Below, in pieces: positions 33,224 to 43,336 of a stretch of 49,426 bases of DNA. This stretch comes from Alphaproteobacteria bacterium (GTDB lineage Bacteria; Pseudomonadota; Alphaproteobacteria; Rickettsiales; UBA8987). A program made the position numbers and the translations under genes. The stretch is from assembly GCA_030429725.1 (NCBI GenBank), contig JAUIEX010000008.1, forward strand, positions 1 to 49,426, given 5' to 3'. Position 1 is the stretch's first letter; each line of letters begins with the position of its first letter. The notes beneath the pieces are model-generated. The model ran no database searches. It had not been told where the DNA came from and saw nothing but the letters and a program-made list of their open reading frames with translations.

Positions 33224-34258
33224 CTATAACATACTTGTTTTTCTTGATTTTTTCTTTGGGGCAATATGCAGAAACCGCAATGTCAGGAGTGCCGTTAGCC
33301 CAACCCCAACAACCAGAAGAGCCCACATTAACGAAGGATGGATGATCGCATTAATGGCCAGAATAAGCAGCACAATATTTAACAGAAGAATGCGCGAGAC
33401 CACCCTGGCATGGCTGCGCCCCCTCCGCACGGCCACCTGATAAGCATGATTTGAATGCGGATGCCAGAACTTTTCACGCCTCGCCATTCGCCTCACCAGC
33501 GTATATGTCGCATCCGCCAAATAATACATTGGCAATAACAAGGCCACATACCACAGGCCAATTGCAACAAGTTCAAGCAACTGAAAGCCAAGAATATAGC
33601 CAAGCGTAATACTGCCAACATCACCGAGAAATAATTTTGCGGGATGCCAGTTCCACGCCAAAAAACCAACAAGCGCACCGGAGATAACAATCGACAACAC
33701 GCCCAACTCCGTCGGCAAAACCGGAAGCACTAATCCGGCGGCAAGGAAAACCCCCAACGCAATTACAATTCCCTGAACGGCAGAAATGCCATCAATACCA
33801 TCCATAAAATTAAATAAATTAATAAACCAAAGCCACAGCAACACCGCCAGCGCATTATCCGCCCACTCCGGCAACTCTCCATGAGAAATGGATAAATCTC
33901 CTAACAGCAAATGCGTACTGGCAACCACCACGCAGGCCTGCACCGGCAAGCGCAACCAGACCGGGGCACCAAAAATATCGTCCAAAAACGAAATCACCGC
34001 CAATATGGCAACGCCGGGAAATAAATTCCAAATAACGGCATCATCCTGCACAAGGGAGAAATAATCCGCCAACAGCAAACTAACGCCCATAGCCACCAGA
34101 ATCCCAATACCGCCACCTCTGGGTATCGTACCATCATGATTACTCCGCTTACTTGGCTTATCCACCACTCTCAGTCGCCCTAAAATAGCAATAAGCCCAA
34201 AGCACAGCACATAGCTCATCACCGCAGCGCAAACCAGAATGATAACAAACTCAAGCAT
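33224..34258 (-). CDS. WecA/WbpL-type undecaprenyl-phosphate sugar-1-phosphate transferase
   Basis: This polytopic integral membrane enzyme (344 residues) of the MraY/WecA superfamily starts glycan assembly by moving a HexNAc-1-phosphate to undecaprenyl phosphate. Catalytic blocks are RSNHDGTIPRGGGIGIL, FLDDIFGAP, LFNFMDGIDGISAVQ, AKLFLGDVGSITLG and HSNHAYQ. At least ten hydrophobic segments are present. It precedes the WbpM-type gene in the same operon, a pairing known from O-antigen loci. The 130-bp upstream gap to the chemotaxis operon's end holds no gene I can support. Confidence 0.92.
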   Translation of the reverse strand: MLEFVIILVCAAVMSYVLCFGLIAILGRLRVVDKPSKRSNHDGTIPRGGGIGILVAMGVSLLLADYFSLVQDDAVIWNLFPGVAILAVISFLDDIFGAPVWLRLPVQACVVVASTHLLLGDLSISHGELPEWADNALAVLLWLWFINLFNFMDGIDGISAVQGIVIALGVFLAAGLVLPVLPTELGVLSIVISGALVGFLAWNWHPAKLFLGDVGSITLGYILGFQLLELVAIGLWYVALLLPMYYLADATYTLVRRMARREKFWHPHSNHAYQVAVRRGRSHARVVSRILLLNIVLLILAINAIIHPSLMWALLVVGVGLTALLTLRFLHIAPKKKSRKTSML

Positions 34259-34388
34259 AGTTATGGAACTAACGAATCACATCACACAACGCAAGGGATT
34301 GCTTTCATTTTGTACAAGCATCTTGACATATAACTCCGAGATTTTGTCATCACCCTGATTATTGAATCACAGGATATGCCAGCAGAGC

Positions 34389-35549
34389 CTAACTATCACT
34401 TTCTGCCACCTGAAAGGCAATTATGGTCAGATCATCCCGAAATTTTCGGCCACCATGCTCTTCGATAAGTTTGTCATAAAGGTTGCGCACAATCTCCTCA
34501 CTTGAAAGGCCGGAATAATCGGACATAAGATCAACTAACTGCTCCTCGGAGATTGGCTTCTTTTTCTTTAAATGCGATTCAATCAATGCATCACTATAGC
34601 ACAGCAATGACAGCCCTTTAGACACCTCATAACGGCACTCTTCATAATACACCCCCGCCCTCACCCCAACGGGAACTCCTTTAATATCAATGAGCTGGCA
34701 TGGATTATCAGCAGCCATAACAACCGGCTTCGGCGCACCGGCGCTGGCAATGGTAACGGCTTTTTGACGACGATCGTAATAAATGATCTGCATCGTGGCA
34801 AATTGCCCTGCATCCAGCAGCGGGTGCAGATAACTGTTAATATTTTTGAGCGTTGTTGCCGGCGAATCCGCAAAAATATTTCGCCGCAGCAACAATGTGT
34901 GCATTCGAAAAACATTCAGCGCCGCAACAATTCCTTTACCTGAAAAATCAACAATAGATATCGCACATAAGTCATCACTCAATGGGTGCAGCCCCCAGAA
35001 ATCGCCTCCCAGCTCTTCGGAAGCATCGTTCACGCCTGCAATATCAATCTGGTATCTACGCGACACTTCCTCAATCATCGCCGATGATGGCATTAAACCG
35101 CCCTGCATTTTTCTGGCCACTTCCAGCTCTGAAACCAGTCGCCGATCAAATTTTTCAAGACGTTGTTTCATACTCCGCCGCTCAATATGGAATTCAAGAC
35201 GCCCGATTAATTCATCCGGCTGGATGGGCTTGCGAATATAATCCGTGGCGCCCGCCGCAAAAGCCTCAGCAATATCTTTTGTTTTTGTGGTCGCACTAAG
35301 CAGAAGAATAGGAATTTCCGGGTAGCCCTCATCCTTCAATCTCTGGCAATAATCAATCCCCGTTCCATCCGGCATAATAAGATCTAAAATAACCAGATGC
35401 GGCTTTTGCGAGAAGGTAAGCTCCAGCGCATGGGCAATATTAGATGCCGAAATGACATTGCAATATCCTTTGCTCTCAAGAATCTGACGAATCACCGTGC
35501 GGGTGAACGCCATATCCTCAACAATCAAAATACGCTGGGATTTCCTCAT
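34389..35549 (-). CDS. Receiver-PP2C (SpoIIE/RsbU-type) phosphatase
   Basis: This 386-residue cytoplasmic regulator has an N-terminal receiver (1-120) with acidic pair Glu11/Asp12, phospho-acceptor Asp56 in LVILDLIMP and Lys in YIRKPIQP. A helical linker (EVARKMQGGLMP) leads to a PP2C-type serine phosphatase domain (about 165-382). Metal ligands are visible in ASEELGGDFWGL, IVDFSGKGIVAAL, LCYSDALIES and FRDDLTII. Proteins of this type dephosphorylate STAS anti-sigma-factor antagonists. The gene overlaps the upstream STAS gene by four bases, pointing to that protein as substrate. It is the last gene of the chemotaxis operon. Confidence 0.92.
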   Translation of the reverse strand: MRKSQRILIVEDMAFTRTVIRQILESKGYCNVISASNIAHALELTFSQKPHLVILDLIMPDGTGIDYCQRLKDEGYPEIPILLLSATTKTKDIAEAFAAGATDYIRKPIQPDELIGRLEFHIERRSMKQRLEKFDRRLVSELEVARKMQGGLMPSSAMIEEVSRRYQIDIAGVNDASEELGGDFWGLHPLSDDLCAISIVDFSGKGIVAALNVFRMHTLLLRRNIFADSPATTLKNINSYLHPLLDAGQFATMQIIYYDRRQKAVTIASAGAPKPVVMAADNPCQLIDIKGVPVGVRAGVYYEECRYEVSKGLSLLCYSDALIESHLKKKKPISEEQLVDLMSDYSGLSSEEIVRNLYDKLIEEHGGRKFRDDLTIIAFQVAESDS

Positions 35550-35881
35550 GTTTTTACAAGATCCTCAATCGTAAATATGCTATCAAACTGAGAGACACTA
35601 AACACCTGGGCCACCTGCCCCCTTGGTCGCTTCAAAACAAGTTTTACATAGTTTGCCGCACTTTCTTCACGCGCAACAAGAAGCATCCCCAACGCCGCCG
35701 AATCAATATATTCAACCGCAGCTAAATCAATTTCACATCTTTTAATTGTACTATTAGAAAATGTTTTGATGATAGAACGAAACAGTTCATGATCATCAAA
35801 GGTAAAGCGCCCACTAAGCATTACATGATAGACTGAATCAATCTTTTTAAAGTTGCATTCCATAGCATCAATATATACCAT
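35546..35881 (-). CDS. STAS domain anti-sigma-factor antagonist-like protein
   Basis: This 111-residue single STAS domain protein carries the conserved segment CEIDLAAVEYIDSAALGMLL, with Ser61 at the position phosphorylated in SpoIIAA/RsbV proteins. An internal ATG six codons in could be the true start; neither has a good Shine-Dalgarno sequence. It overlaps the receiver-PP2C gene, forming a substrate/phosphatase pair. No RsbW-like kinase is nearby, so a partner kinase must lie elsewhere, or the signal goes to a chemotaxis component. Confidence 0.88.
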   Translation of the reverse strand: MVYIDAMECNFKKIDSVYHVMLSGRFTFDDHELFRSIIKTFSNSTIKRCEIDLAAVEYIDSAALGMLLVAREESAANYVKLVLKRPRGQVAQVFSVSQFDSIFTIEDLVKT

Positions 35882-35898
35882 AAGTTGCTTTATTTAAA

Positions 35899-36936
35899 TT
35901 AATTCGCTTCCTTTTGGCAAAAATCAATTATTTTATCCGGAATCTGCGTCAACGCACACTCAGCCATCACCGCCTCTAACTCCTTTGCCGCTTTTGGCAT
36001 GCCGTAAACAACACAGCTCGCCTCATTTTGACCCAGTGTAACGGCGCCTTGCTCTCGCATTGCCAGAAGCCCCTTTGCGCCATCTTTGCCCATGCCGGTT
36101 AAAATAATACCCAGCGCCCCTTTACCAACATGCCGCGCCACGGAGTGAAACATCACATCCACCGAAGGGCGATGCCCGGAGACTAATTCACCATCACGAA
36201 GCCGGCACTGCAAGCCGCCACCCGCTCTTGGTACAAACTCCAGGTGCCGGTCACCGGGAGCAAGATAGGCATTGCCTCCCTCAATCATCATGCCATTTTT
36301 GGCCTCCTGCACATGAAGATGGCAAAGGCTGTTTAGCCTCTCGGCAAAACTTTTGGTAAATAGCGGCGGCATATGCTGCGTGATAACAATGGGCGGCATC
36401 ACCGCCGGAAGGCTAACCAGAATTTCGCGCAATGCCTCCACGCCACCCGTGGATGAACCAATCGCAATCATGCCATTTTTTCTTAAAGATTGATTTGCCG
36501 AATGCGATTTTGTCTGCCCCAGATATCGCTCCATCCTTGGACGGCTGGCGGCTGCCAGTTTTACTTTACTAATCAACAAGGCTCCTAGCCTCTCCGCATC
36601 AAATTTTGTGCTGGTTTCTTTAGGAACAACATCCACCGCGCCAAGCTCCAAAGCGCGAATGGTTGCCGTTGCGCCCTTTTGTGTCAGGGAGGAAACCATC
36701 ACGACCGGCATCGGGCGTAGCCGCATTAATTTTTCTAAAAAAGACAAGCCATCCATTTTGGGCATCTCAACATCCAACGTGATAACATCGGGATTTAATG
36801 CCTTAATCTTCTCTCGCGCATCCATGGGATCCGTCGCCATCCCCACAACATCAATCTCCGGATCGCCGGATAATAGGCTACTGAACATTTGTCGGATCAG
36901 TAGCGAGTCATCAACAATTAAAACACGAATTGCCAT
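35899..36936 (-). CDS. cheB: Chemotaxis protein-glutamate methylesterase CheB
   Basis: This 345-residue enzyme removes methyl groups from, and deamidates, chemoreceptors. The receiver domain has Asp9/Asp10 and phospho-acceptor Asp55 in ITLDVEMP. The esterase domain (about 155-340) has the catalytic serine at 162 in IGSSTGG, His188 in ITQHMPP and Asp in LTGMGKDGAKG. Phosphorylation by CheA would activate it. The start ATG overlaps the cheD stop by one base. Confidence 0.97.
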   Translation of the reverse strand: MAIRVLIVDDSLLIRQMFSSLLSGDPEIDVVGMATDPMDAREKIKALNPDVITLDVEMPKMDGLSFLEKLMRLRPMPVVMVSSLTQKGATATIRALELGAVDVVPKETSTKFDAERLGALLISKVKLAAASRPRMERYLGQTKSHSANQSLRKNGMIAIGSSTGGVEALREILVSLPAVMPPIVITQHMPPLFTKSFAERLNSLCHLHVQEAKNGMMIEGGNAYLAPGDRHLEFVPRAGGGLQCRLRDGELVSGHRPSVDVMFHSVARHVGKGALGIILTGMGKDGAKGLLAMREQGAVTLGQNEASCVVYGMPKAAKELEAVMAECALTQIPDKIIDFCQKEAN

Positions 36937-37586
36937 CAGAACAACTCCACGCTTGTGGTGGATGAAGGCGCATGTGTAAAAAGTGTATTCTGAAATTGCT
37001 TCTCCTCTTCCACAATCTGCTTATCTTCTTTACGTTTCAGCAAGCGCATTTTAACCGTTCCCGTATCTGGAAAATAATGAATGCGGCGCGGATAATCTCC
37101 ACCAACATGCTCCCCGCAAATGGCCATCTTTTCATTTGAGAGATACTCTTTTACAAAAGCAACATTGCGCGTACCAATCATGGCAGAGTTATTAATCACA
37201 TTGCCGCCACCAAAAATTTTGGTCTCCATACGACTACGCACGGCACCTAGTTTGATTAACCCATTCACTAATTCCTCCATGGCATAGGCTCCAAAGCGAT
37301 TGGCAAAGCCTGAATCCACCTGGCATTGCGTCACGCGCCCGGTAGGCAGCAAGATATGATTCATCCCGGCCACACCGGCCATCGGGTCACGCATACAAAC
37401 GGAAATGCATGACCCCAAAATAGTCACCATCATTTCTCTTGGATCCGAAGAAACATAGCAATCCCCCGTCATTAATTTGACTACGGTGCGCTCCAGATTT
37501 TCATCGTAATAACGCTTAATATTATCGTCAAAACGACCAACCACATGGGCTTCAATATCACTTCGGCGCGTGCGTGCATGGCTCAT
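36936..37586 (-). CDS. cheD: Chemoreceptor glutamine deamidase CheD
   Basis: This 216-residue protein deamidates receptor glutamines. The core has LTGDCYVSSDP near residue 40, and the catalytic pair Cys60 in ILGSCISVCMRDP and His77 in GMNHILLP. The N-terminus (about 35 residues) and C-terminus (KRKEDKQIVEEEKQFQ ...) are extended compared with the 160-residue Thermotoga enzyme. It lies six bases after cheR and overlaps cheB, as common in alphaproteobacteria. No CheC partner is present in this operon. Confidence 0.95.
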   Translation of the reverse strand: MSHARTRRSDIEAHVVGRFDDNIKRYYDENLERTVVKLMTGDCYVSSDPREMMVTILGSCISVCMRDPMAGVAGMNHILLPTGRVTQCQVDSGFANRFGAYAMEELVNGLIKLGAVRSRMETKIFGGGNVINNSAMIGTRNVAFVKEYLSNEKMAICGEHVGGDYPRRIHYFPDTGTVKMRLLKRKEDKQIVEEEKQFQNTLFTHAPSSTTSVELF

Positions 37587-37592
37587 TATTAT

Positions 37593-38420
37593 CTATTTCC
37601 GCTGATAGATAGTGCGGCCAATCAGGGCATATTGATCCGTAACATTATGTAGATTTTCCGAATGCCCAATATAGAGATACGCTCCGCCAGGTTGTAGTTT
37701 TGCCATCCGCGCGAACATCTCCCGCTGCGTTTCCTTATCAAAATAAATGACTACATTCCGGCAAAAAATAACATCAAACATTCCTTTCATCGGCCATTCT
37801 TTGAGAAGATTCAGCGGCTTGAATGAAACATGGCGCTTAATTATTTCCTTCATCACAACCTGCTGATTTCCCGCATCCCGCATGGCGTATTTTCCAATAT
37901 ATTGCCTGGGGATTTTATTTCCTTCACTCAAAGGGTAGATGCCCTCTTTGCCGCGCAAAAGCATGTTGGTATCAATATCTGTTGCCAGAATTTTAGCATC
38001 CCTCCCGGCCAGCTTGCCCTCTCCGGCATCTAATAATGTCATGGCCATGGAGTATGCCTCCATGCCCGATGAGCACCCCGCCGACCACATTCGCAGCCGG
38101 CCATGTGCGGAAGGCATCTCAAAAAAAGGCTTTAACACCTCATCACGCAAATGTTCAAAGTGATGCGATTCCCTGAAAAAACTTGTTAGGTTGGTTGTGA
38201 CGGCATTCACAAAATTGCCCATCTCCTCCTCGCCATCCGCCCCTTGTAATAAAGCACAATAATCTGAAAAACTATTCAGCCCCGTGGCACGCAATCGACG
38301 AACAATCCGCCCATAGACCATATCTTTCTTATGTTCCTTGAGCACAATCCCGGTGCTGCGTCCCACCAAATTAACAATGAAGCGGAAATCCTTATCGGAA
38401 AAATCAAATTCACGGGACAT
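37593..38420 (-). CDS. cheR: Chemotaxis protein methyltransferase CheR
   Basis: This SAM-dependent enzyme (275 residues) methylates receptor glutamates. The N-terminal helical domain (REFDFSDKDFRFIVNLV) precedes the methyltransferase fold with LRMWSAGCSSGMEAYS, ILATDIDTNML and FDVIFCRNVVIYFD. ATG 38420 is chosen; a TTG at 38441 would add seven residues. The gene lies directly downstream of the MCP, whose C-terminal pentapeptide is a likely CheR docking site. Confidence 0.96.
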   Translation of the reverse strand: MSREFDFSDKDFRFIVNLVGRSTGIVLKEHKKDMVYGRIVRRLRATGLNSFSDYCALLQGADGEEEMGNFVNAVTTNLTSFFRESHHFEHLRDEVLKPFFEMPSAHGRLRMWSAGCSSGMEAYSMAMTLLDAGEGKLAGRDAKILATDIDTNMLLRGKEGIYPLSEGNKIPRQYIGKYAMRDAGNQQVVMKEIIKRHVSFKPLNLLKEWPMKGMFDVIFCRNVVIYFDKETQREMFARMAKLQPGGAYLYIGHSENLHNVTDQYALIGRTIYQRK

Positions 38421-38450
38421 TTTTAAAGGCAACAAAAGCAATATGTTACT

Positions 38451-40214
38451 TTAAAACTCTTCCCACCCCTCATCATAGGCCGGCGCACCGCCTGAGGAAG
38501 CCAGCTTTTTAGGCGCAGCCGGCCGAGATGCACCTGCCGGCATATCGGAATTGTTTGCCGCCTTTCTGCGGTCTGAAATTCTCAACACATTACCTGCATT
38601 CTCATCCAGCCTGAAGAAGCTCACCAGCTCTTCAAGATCCTGTGATTGCTCCACCAATGACTGCGCCGCGGCGGTATTTTCCTCCACCAGCGCTGCATTT
38701 TGCTGCGTTGCCTCATCCATTTGACTCACGGCAGTATTAATTTCCTCAATTGCCGATGTCTGTTCAACGCTGGCATTGTTGATTTCTGCTATTAAATCCG
38801 CCACCTCACGTACGGATGTTACAATTTCTTCCAATGTCTTCCCGGCTTTATTAACCAGTTCAGAGCCGGAATTCACCTGTTCCACGCTTTCATTAATCAG
38901 CGTTTTAATATCTTTGGAAGCCTCCGCAGAGCGCCCGGCCAACTTGCGCACCTCTGCCGCCACCACAGCAAATCCTTTGCCCGCTTCGCCAGCACGCGCC
39001 GCCTCCACGGCGGCATTTAAAGCCAGAAGATTTGTTTGGAATGCAATTTCATCAATCACACTAATGATATCCACCACCTTCTTGGACGAAGACTCAATGC
39101 TGGACATAGCGCTGACAGCTCTGCTCACCACATTACCGCCCTCTTCCGCTACTTTTGCAGCCTCATTCGTGCGGCTATTGGCATTGGTGGCGTTTTCACT
39201 ATTCTGCCGCACCGTACCCGTAATTTCTTCCATACTGGCCGCCGTTTGCTCCAATGTGGAAGCTTGCTGCTCCGTACGCTGAGAAAGATCGGCACTGCCG
39301 GATGAAATTTCACTGGAAGCGCTATTGACCGTATTGGAGGCATCCTTAATTTTCTGCACCATATCAGCCAACTGCGTTACCGTGCGGTTTACAGCCTGTT
39401 TAATTTCATCAAAAGTACCTTTATAATCACCCATAATCTGTTTCGTCAGATCACCCTCGGACAATGCCTGAATAATATCCACCGCCTCTGAAAGCCCGGT
39501 ATGTGATGTTTCAGAGATGCGATTGATTCCCTCCGCCAATGCTTTTTGGAAACCCTCTTTATTATCTTCAGGAACCCGCTGAGTGAAATCACCATTTGCA
39601 ACGGCTTCCACCACATCGTTAATCTCATCCTGAATCGCCAGCTCGGCAGTCACATCCAGCCATTCAACCACTGTTCCAAGCCGCTTGCCGGCATCATCAA
39701 TAATGGGATTGGCAATCAGGTTAAAACTGCGTCCTCCCACTTTAATCTGCGTGCGGTATGTGCTTTTCAGCGCTTTAAGCATGCTTTGCTGGTGCGCAGG
39801 ATTCTTATGAAAATTATCAATGGAAGTGCCAATCAGGTGGTTTGTATCAAAGTTTTTCAGCTCTTTCCGAATATCATCCTCGGCAATGCGCATCATGCTC
39901 ATCACGGATTCATTCATATAGGTAATAACATTCTCATGATTCGCCACCATAACATTACTTGTTACGGCATCCAGCGCTCTCTGATTGCGCTGCATTGTTA
40001 TGTTTTCAACACGAATGCGGCGTGTTGTCGTAAAGGTTGTATAGATTGCAATCACTAAGCCCGCCAAAAGCAGCACCTCGTTTATTCCAAAACGGTTTCC
40101 CTGAAGAGATTGATAAAGGCCATCGGCTGTTTCAATGACCAGAATCGTCAAAATAATTCCAAAACCGATTATAAGTTGCGTCTCCATTTTTATATTATTC
40201 GCTTGTTTTTTCAT
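38451..40214 (-). CDS. Methyl-accepting chemotaxis protein with PAS domain and C-terminal tether
   Basis: This 587-residue chemoreceptor has two close N-terminal hydrophobic segments (about 10-30 and 42-60) with almost no periplasmic loop. A cytoplasmic PAS-like domain follows (about 78-190, [22 protein letters not shown]), then HAMP-like repeats. The signalling domain's hairpin tip is [21 protein letters not shown]. It ends with a Pro/Ala/Gly-rich linker and the pentapeptide GWEEF (coded at 38454-38468), which fits the xWxxF CheR/CheB tether. The start ATG 40214 has GGAG seven bases upstream; an ATG four codons earlier is possible. It probably senses an internal or membrane signal, such as redox or energy state. 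Confidence 0.92.
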   Translation of the reverse strand: MKKQANNIKMETQLIIGFGIILTILVIETADGLYQSLQGNRFGINEVLLLAGLVIAIYTTFTTTRRIRVENITMQRNQRALDAVTSNVMVANHENVITYMNESVMSMMRIAEDDIRKELKNFDTNHLIGTSIDNFHKNPAHQQSMLKALKSTYRTQIKVGGRSFNLIANPIIDDAGKRLGTVVEWLDVTAELAIQDEINDVVEAVANGDFTQRVPEDNKEGFQKALAEGINRISETSHTGLSEAVDIIQALSEGDLTKQIMGDYKGTFDEIKQAVNRTVTQLADMVQKIKDASNTVNSASSEISSGSADLSQRTEQQASTLEQTAASMEEITGTVRQNSENATNANSRTNEAAKVAEEGGNVVSRAVSAMSSIESSSKKVVDIISVIDEIAFQTNLLALNAAVEAARAGEAGKGFAVVAAEVRKLAGRSAEASKDIKTLINESVEQVNSGSELVNKAGKTLEEIVTSVREVADLIAEINNASVEQTSAIEEINTAVSQMDEATQQNAALVEENTAAAQSLVEQSQDLEELVSFFRLDENAGNVLRISDRRKAANNSDMPAGASRPAAPKKLASSGGAPAYDEGWEEF

Positions 40215-40251
40215 GAGTTTCTCCATCACTTGAATAAAAATTAGTTTGTTA

Positions 40252-40878
40252 TTAGGCGGTTGCCTCTGCCCCCTCATCCTGAGTCAGGACATCATTCTCC
40301 GAGGTCTCCTCCCCGTGACTTTCATTAGAATTTGTATTTGTCCGATCACTTTCTAACGCCCGCCCCGATGACGACGCCTCCGCAAGGCTGGCGGCAGTTT
40401 TTAAGGAAGATTGATCAAAAAGGTGATTCACATCCAGCAGCACCACCATCATTTGTTTCAGTGCAATTAAGCCACTAATATAATCACCACTAAGGCCACT
40501 ATCATGCCGCTCCGGGGCGGGTTTAATATCTTCCGACGTCACATTCAGAATATCTGAAACAGCGTCCACAAGCATGCCAATGGTGCGCTGACCAACCCAC
40601 AGCACAATCACCACATGCTTTTCCGTTGCGTCCGTAAAATGTTGACCAAAACGCGCGCGTAAATCAAAAATCGGAATAACAATGCCGCGCAAATTAATAA
40701 CACCACGCATAAAATTCGGCGCATTTGGAATACGTGTTGTTTCCTGCCACCCACGAATTTCCCGCACCTGCATAATATCCACCGCATAATGATTATCTTC
40801 AATCCGGAAGCTTAAATATTGATGCATCTCCGCAGCAATATTTGCTCCCTCCTCCTGCTTTTCCGCCATCTGGTTCAT
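40252..40878 (-). CDS. cheW: Chemotaxis coupling protein CheW
   Basis: This 208-residue scaffold links receptors to CheA. The CheW core spans about residues 18-160: [47 protein letters not shown] and [13 protein letters not shown] Ser/Asn/Glu-rich C-terminal tail of about 45 residues is longer than in the 160-residue E. coli protein. ATG 40878 has AGAGGAG at an ideal distance. It lies between cheA and the MCP. Confidence 0.95.
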   Translation of the reverse strand: MNQMAEKQEEGANIAAEMHQYLSFRIEDNHYAVDIMQVREIRGWQETTRIPNAPNFMRGVINLRGIVIPIFDLRARFGQHFTDATEKHVVIVLWVGQRTIGMLVDAVSDILNVTSEDIKPAPERHDSGLSGDYISGLIALKQMMVVLLDVNHLFDQSSLKTAASLAEASSSGRALESDRTNTNSNESHGEETSENDVLTQDEGAEATA

Positions 40879-40915
40879 GTTTGCTCCTCTTGCCACTGGT
40901 TACATGCTAAGAATT

Positions 40916-42970
40916 TCATGCCACTTCCTTTAATTTGGGCGCGGCTGTTGCAACACGATACAAACCACCCACATCTAAAATGAGTGACACATTGCCGTCG
41001 CCTAATATGGTTGCACCGGAAATACCCGCCACCGGCTCGCTATGCTCCTCAAGGCTTTTGATGACCACCTGTTGCTGGCCAATAATTTCATCCACCATCA
41101 CCCCAAGCTGACTGCGGCCGGATTCCACCAGCACCACCAGGCGTCGTGCATCCGCCCTGGTTGATAATTTCGGAATGGAAAATGTTTTCTGAAGGCAAAT
41201 AACCGGAACATAATGCCCGCGCACATTCAACACCTGCCCGCCGGTTGGCGTTGGCTGAATTTCACCCTCTGCCGGGCACATGCTCTCCACAATATTGCTA
41301 ATCGGCACAACATACATTTCATCACCGGCACGGACAATCATGCCATCCAGAATGGCCAATGTCAGCGGCAGGCTAATACAAAAAATTGTTCCTTTGCCGG
41401 GATGATTTTCCAGCTCAACGGTTCCACCAAGCTCGGCAATATTTCGCCGCACCACATCCATGCCAACGCCACGCCCGGAAACATCCGTAACCGCTGCAGC
41501 AGTTGAAAAACCGGGATGAAAGATCAGTTGGTCAATCTCTTCATCGCTTAATTCCTGATGCTGAAAGATCAGACCTTTTTCAAGTGCCTTTTCTTTCACC
41601 TTGCCACGGTTAATTCCTTCGCCATCATCTGAAATTGTCAGCACAATTCGCCCGCCAGTATTATCGGCAGAAAGCCGAATCGTTCCCCGCCTGGGCTTGC
41701 CAACACTCTCCCGATGCTCCGGCTTTGTGATGCCGTGATCCAGCGAATTACGAATCATATGCGTCAACGGATCAGAGAGTTGCTCAATCAGCGTCTTATC
41801 AATTTCCGTTTGTTCACCCGACACTTCCAGTTGCACGTCTTTACCAAGACTTTGCGAAAGGTCACGCACCAGTCGTGGCAATCGGGCAAAAATGGTTTTG
41901 ACCGGCTGCATCCGCACCGCCATCACTGCATCCTGCAGCTCTCGCGTGTGACGAGAAAGCTCCTCCACGCCCTGAATAAGATCATGAAAACGATCCACCG
42001 GCAGCCCCGTTACCTGCTGCGCAATCATGGATTGCGTTATCACCATTTCACCCACCATATTGACCAGCGTATCCACCTTATCAATATCCACGCGGATGGA
42101 AGAAACCGTCGCCTGCTTTGCCTTTGCCTGATCACCTCCGGCGTTTAGGGGGTCTTTACTTTTCTTCTCTTGCCGCACTTGCGACATCCCCGCCATAGCA
42201 TCATCATAAATATGGTAGGGCATTCCTGAAGCACTCTCTTCATCCGCACCAATCGGCGCACGGTCAGCGATAATTTCCAGATCGCACTCATCTTCAACAA
42301 ACATGAACGCATCCTGAATAGCCGTTTTGGTCACATCCCCGCTAAGCTGAATAGTCCAGCTCAAATAGGATTTCTCCGGCTCAAAATTCTGCAATAATGG
42401 AATGTCACTCTCATCACAAAATATGTGCATCTCACCCAGCTGGCTCAACTCTTTAAGGATGGCGATAGGGTCGCTACCATTCCTTGACAGAGTATCATGC
42501 GGCATAAATGAAATATGATAAGAACCGGCCTCATTTGCCTGTTGATCCATCACCGGATCATCCAATGCATTACCATGATCCGGCGCTTCATTGCCTAACA
42601 AGCCCTGTAAATGCTCTTCCAGCTCCACACCAAAAGCAGCGTCCGTCTCTTCGCCGTTTTGCGCCGCATCCACCATCGCGCCAATCACATCCACGGTTTG
42701 CAGAAGCGCATCAATAACCACCTGCGATGGCTGCATCCGCCCTTCGCGCAACTCATCAAGCAAAAACTCAACCGTATGCGTAAAGCTGACAAGGCGCGTA
42801 AAGCCAAACGCCCCACCGCCGCCTTTAATGGAATGCGCACAACGAAAAATAGCATCCAGAGTTGCCGCATCCGGGCTCTCATCAAGGGCAAGTAAAAGCT
42901 GCTCCATCTCCTCCAGCAGCTCACGACATTCCGTGAGGTAAGTACCGACAAACTGGGAGATATCAATCAC
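40916..42970 (-). CDS. cheA: Chemotaxis histidine kinase CheA
   Basis: This 684-residue sensor kinase has all CheA parts. The P1 Hpt domain has His46 in CAHSIKGGGGAFGF. A P2-like region lies at about 150-235 (SYHISFMPHDTLSRNG). The dimerisation helices begin SSIRVDIDKVDTLVNMVGEM. The ATPase has the N box LTHMIRNSLDHGI and G boxes SDDGEGI and GRGVGMDVVRRNI. The P5 CheW-like domain contains LTLAILDGMIVRAGDEMYVVP. It phosphorylates CheY, CheB and possibly the receiver-PP2C protein in this operon. It starts three bases after cheY. Confidence 0.97.
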   Translation of the reverse strand: MIDISQFVGTYLTECRELLEEMEQLLLALDESPDAATLDAIFRCAHSIKGGGGAFGFTRLVSFTHTVEFLLDELREGRMQPSQVVIDALLQTVDVIGAMVDAAQNGEETDAAFGVELEEHLQGLLGNEAPDHGNALDDPVMDQQANEAGSYHISFMPHDTLSRNGSDPIAILKELSQLGEMHIFCDESDIPLLQNFEPEKSYLSWTIQLSGDVTKTAIQDAFMFVEDECDLEIIADRAPIGADEESASGMPYHIYDDAMAGMSQVRQEKKSKDPLNAGGDQAKAKQATVSSIRVDIDKVDTLVNMVGEMVITQSMIAQQVTGLPVDRFHDLIQGVEELSRHTRELQDAVMAVRMQPVKTIFARLPRLVRDLSQSLGKDVQLEVSGEQTEIDKTLIEQLSDPLTHMIRNSLDHGITKPEHRESVGKPRRGTIRLSADNTGGRIVLTISDDGEGINRGKVKEKALEKGLIFQHQELSDEEIDQLIFHPGFSTAAAVTDVSGRGVGMDVVRRNIAELGGTVELENHPGKGTIFCISLPLTLAILDGMIVRAGDEMYVVPISNIVESMCPAEGEIQPTPTGGQVLNVRGHYVPVICLQKTFSIPKLSTRADARRLVVLVESGRSQLGVMVDEIIGQQQVVIKSLEEHSEPVAGISGATILGDGNVSLILDVGGLYRVATAAPKLKEVA

Positions 42971-42973
42971 GGG

Positions 42974-43336
42974 TCATACCACCACTTTATTCACCACTTC
43001 AATCAATCGCGCCGGTTCAAACGGCTTAACAATCCATCCCGTTGCACCGGCCGCTTTCCCTTCAACTTTCTTTTGTTGATCGCTCTCAGTGGTCAGCATT
43101 AAAATAGGCGTCCCCTGATAAACCGGCTTACTGCGCAATTGCCGAATCAACTCAATGCCATTCATGTTGGGCATGTTTAAATCTGTAATAATCACGTCCA
43201 CCGGCTGGTCTCCCAGCGTGGATAACGCCTGCACACCATCTTCAGCTTCTTTTACTGCAAACCCTGCTGATTTCAGGGTGAAACTCACCATATCACGCAT
43301 GGTTTTTGAGTCATCCACCGTCATTGCCGTTTTCAT
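42974..43336 (-). CDS. cheY: Chemotaxis response regulator CheY
   Basis: This is a single receiver domain of 120 residues that carries the CheA signal to the flagellar motor or acts as a phosphate sink. Asp8/Asp9 in VDDSKTMRDMV, acceptor Asp52 in IITDLNMPNMNG, Thr in LMLTTES and Lys104 in WIVKPFEP are all in place. It overlaps the upstream STAS gene by four bases. No cheZ phosphatase is present nearby. Confidence 0.95.
   Translation of the reverse strand: MKTAMTVDDSKTMRDMVSFTLKSAGFAVKEAEDGVQALSTLGDQPVDVIITDLNMPNMNGIELIRQLRSKPVYQGTPILMLTTESDQQKKVEGKAAGATGWIVKPFEPARLIEVVNKVVV

Noticed and set aside
34259-34388. TTGACA-based promoter in the gap between the WecA-type and PP2C genes
   Set aside because: The plus-strand TTGACA has no acceptable -10 at 16-18 bp and would face into the end of a minus-strand operon.
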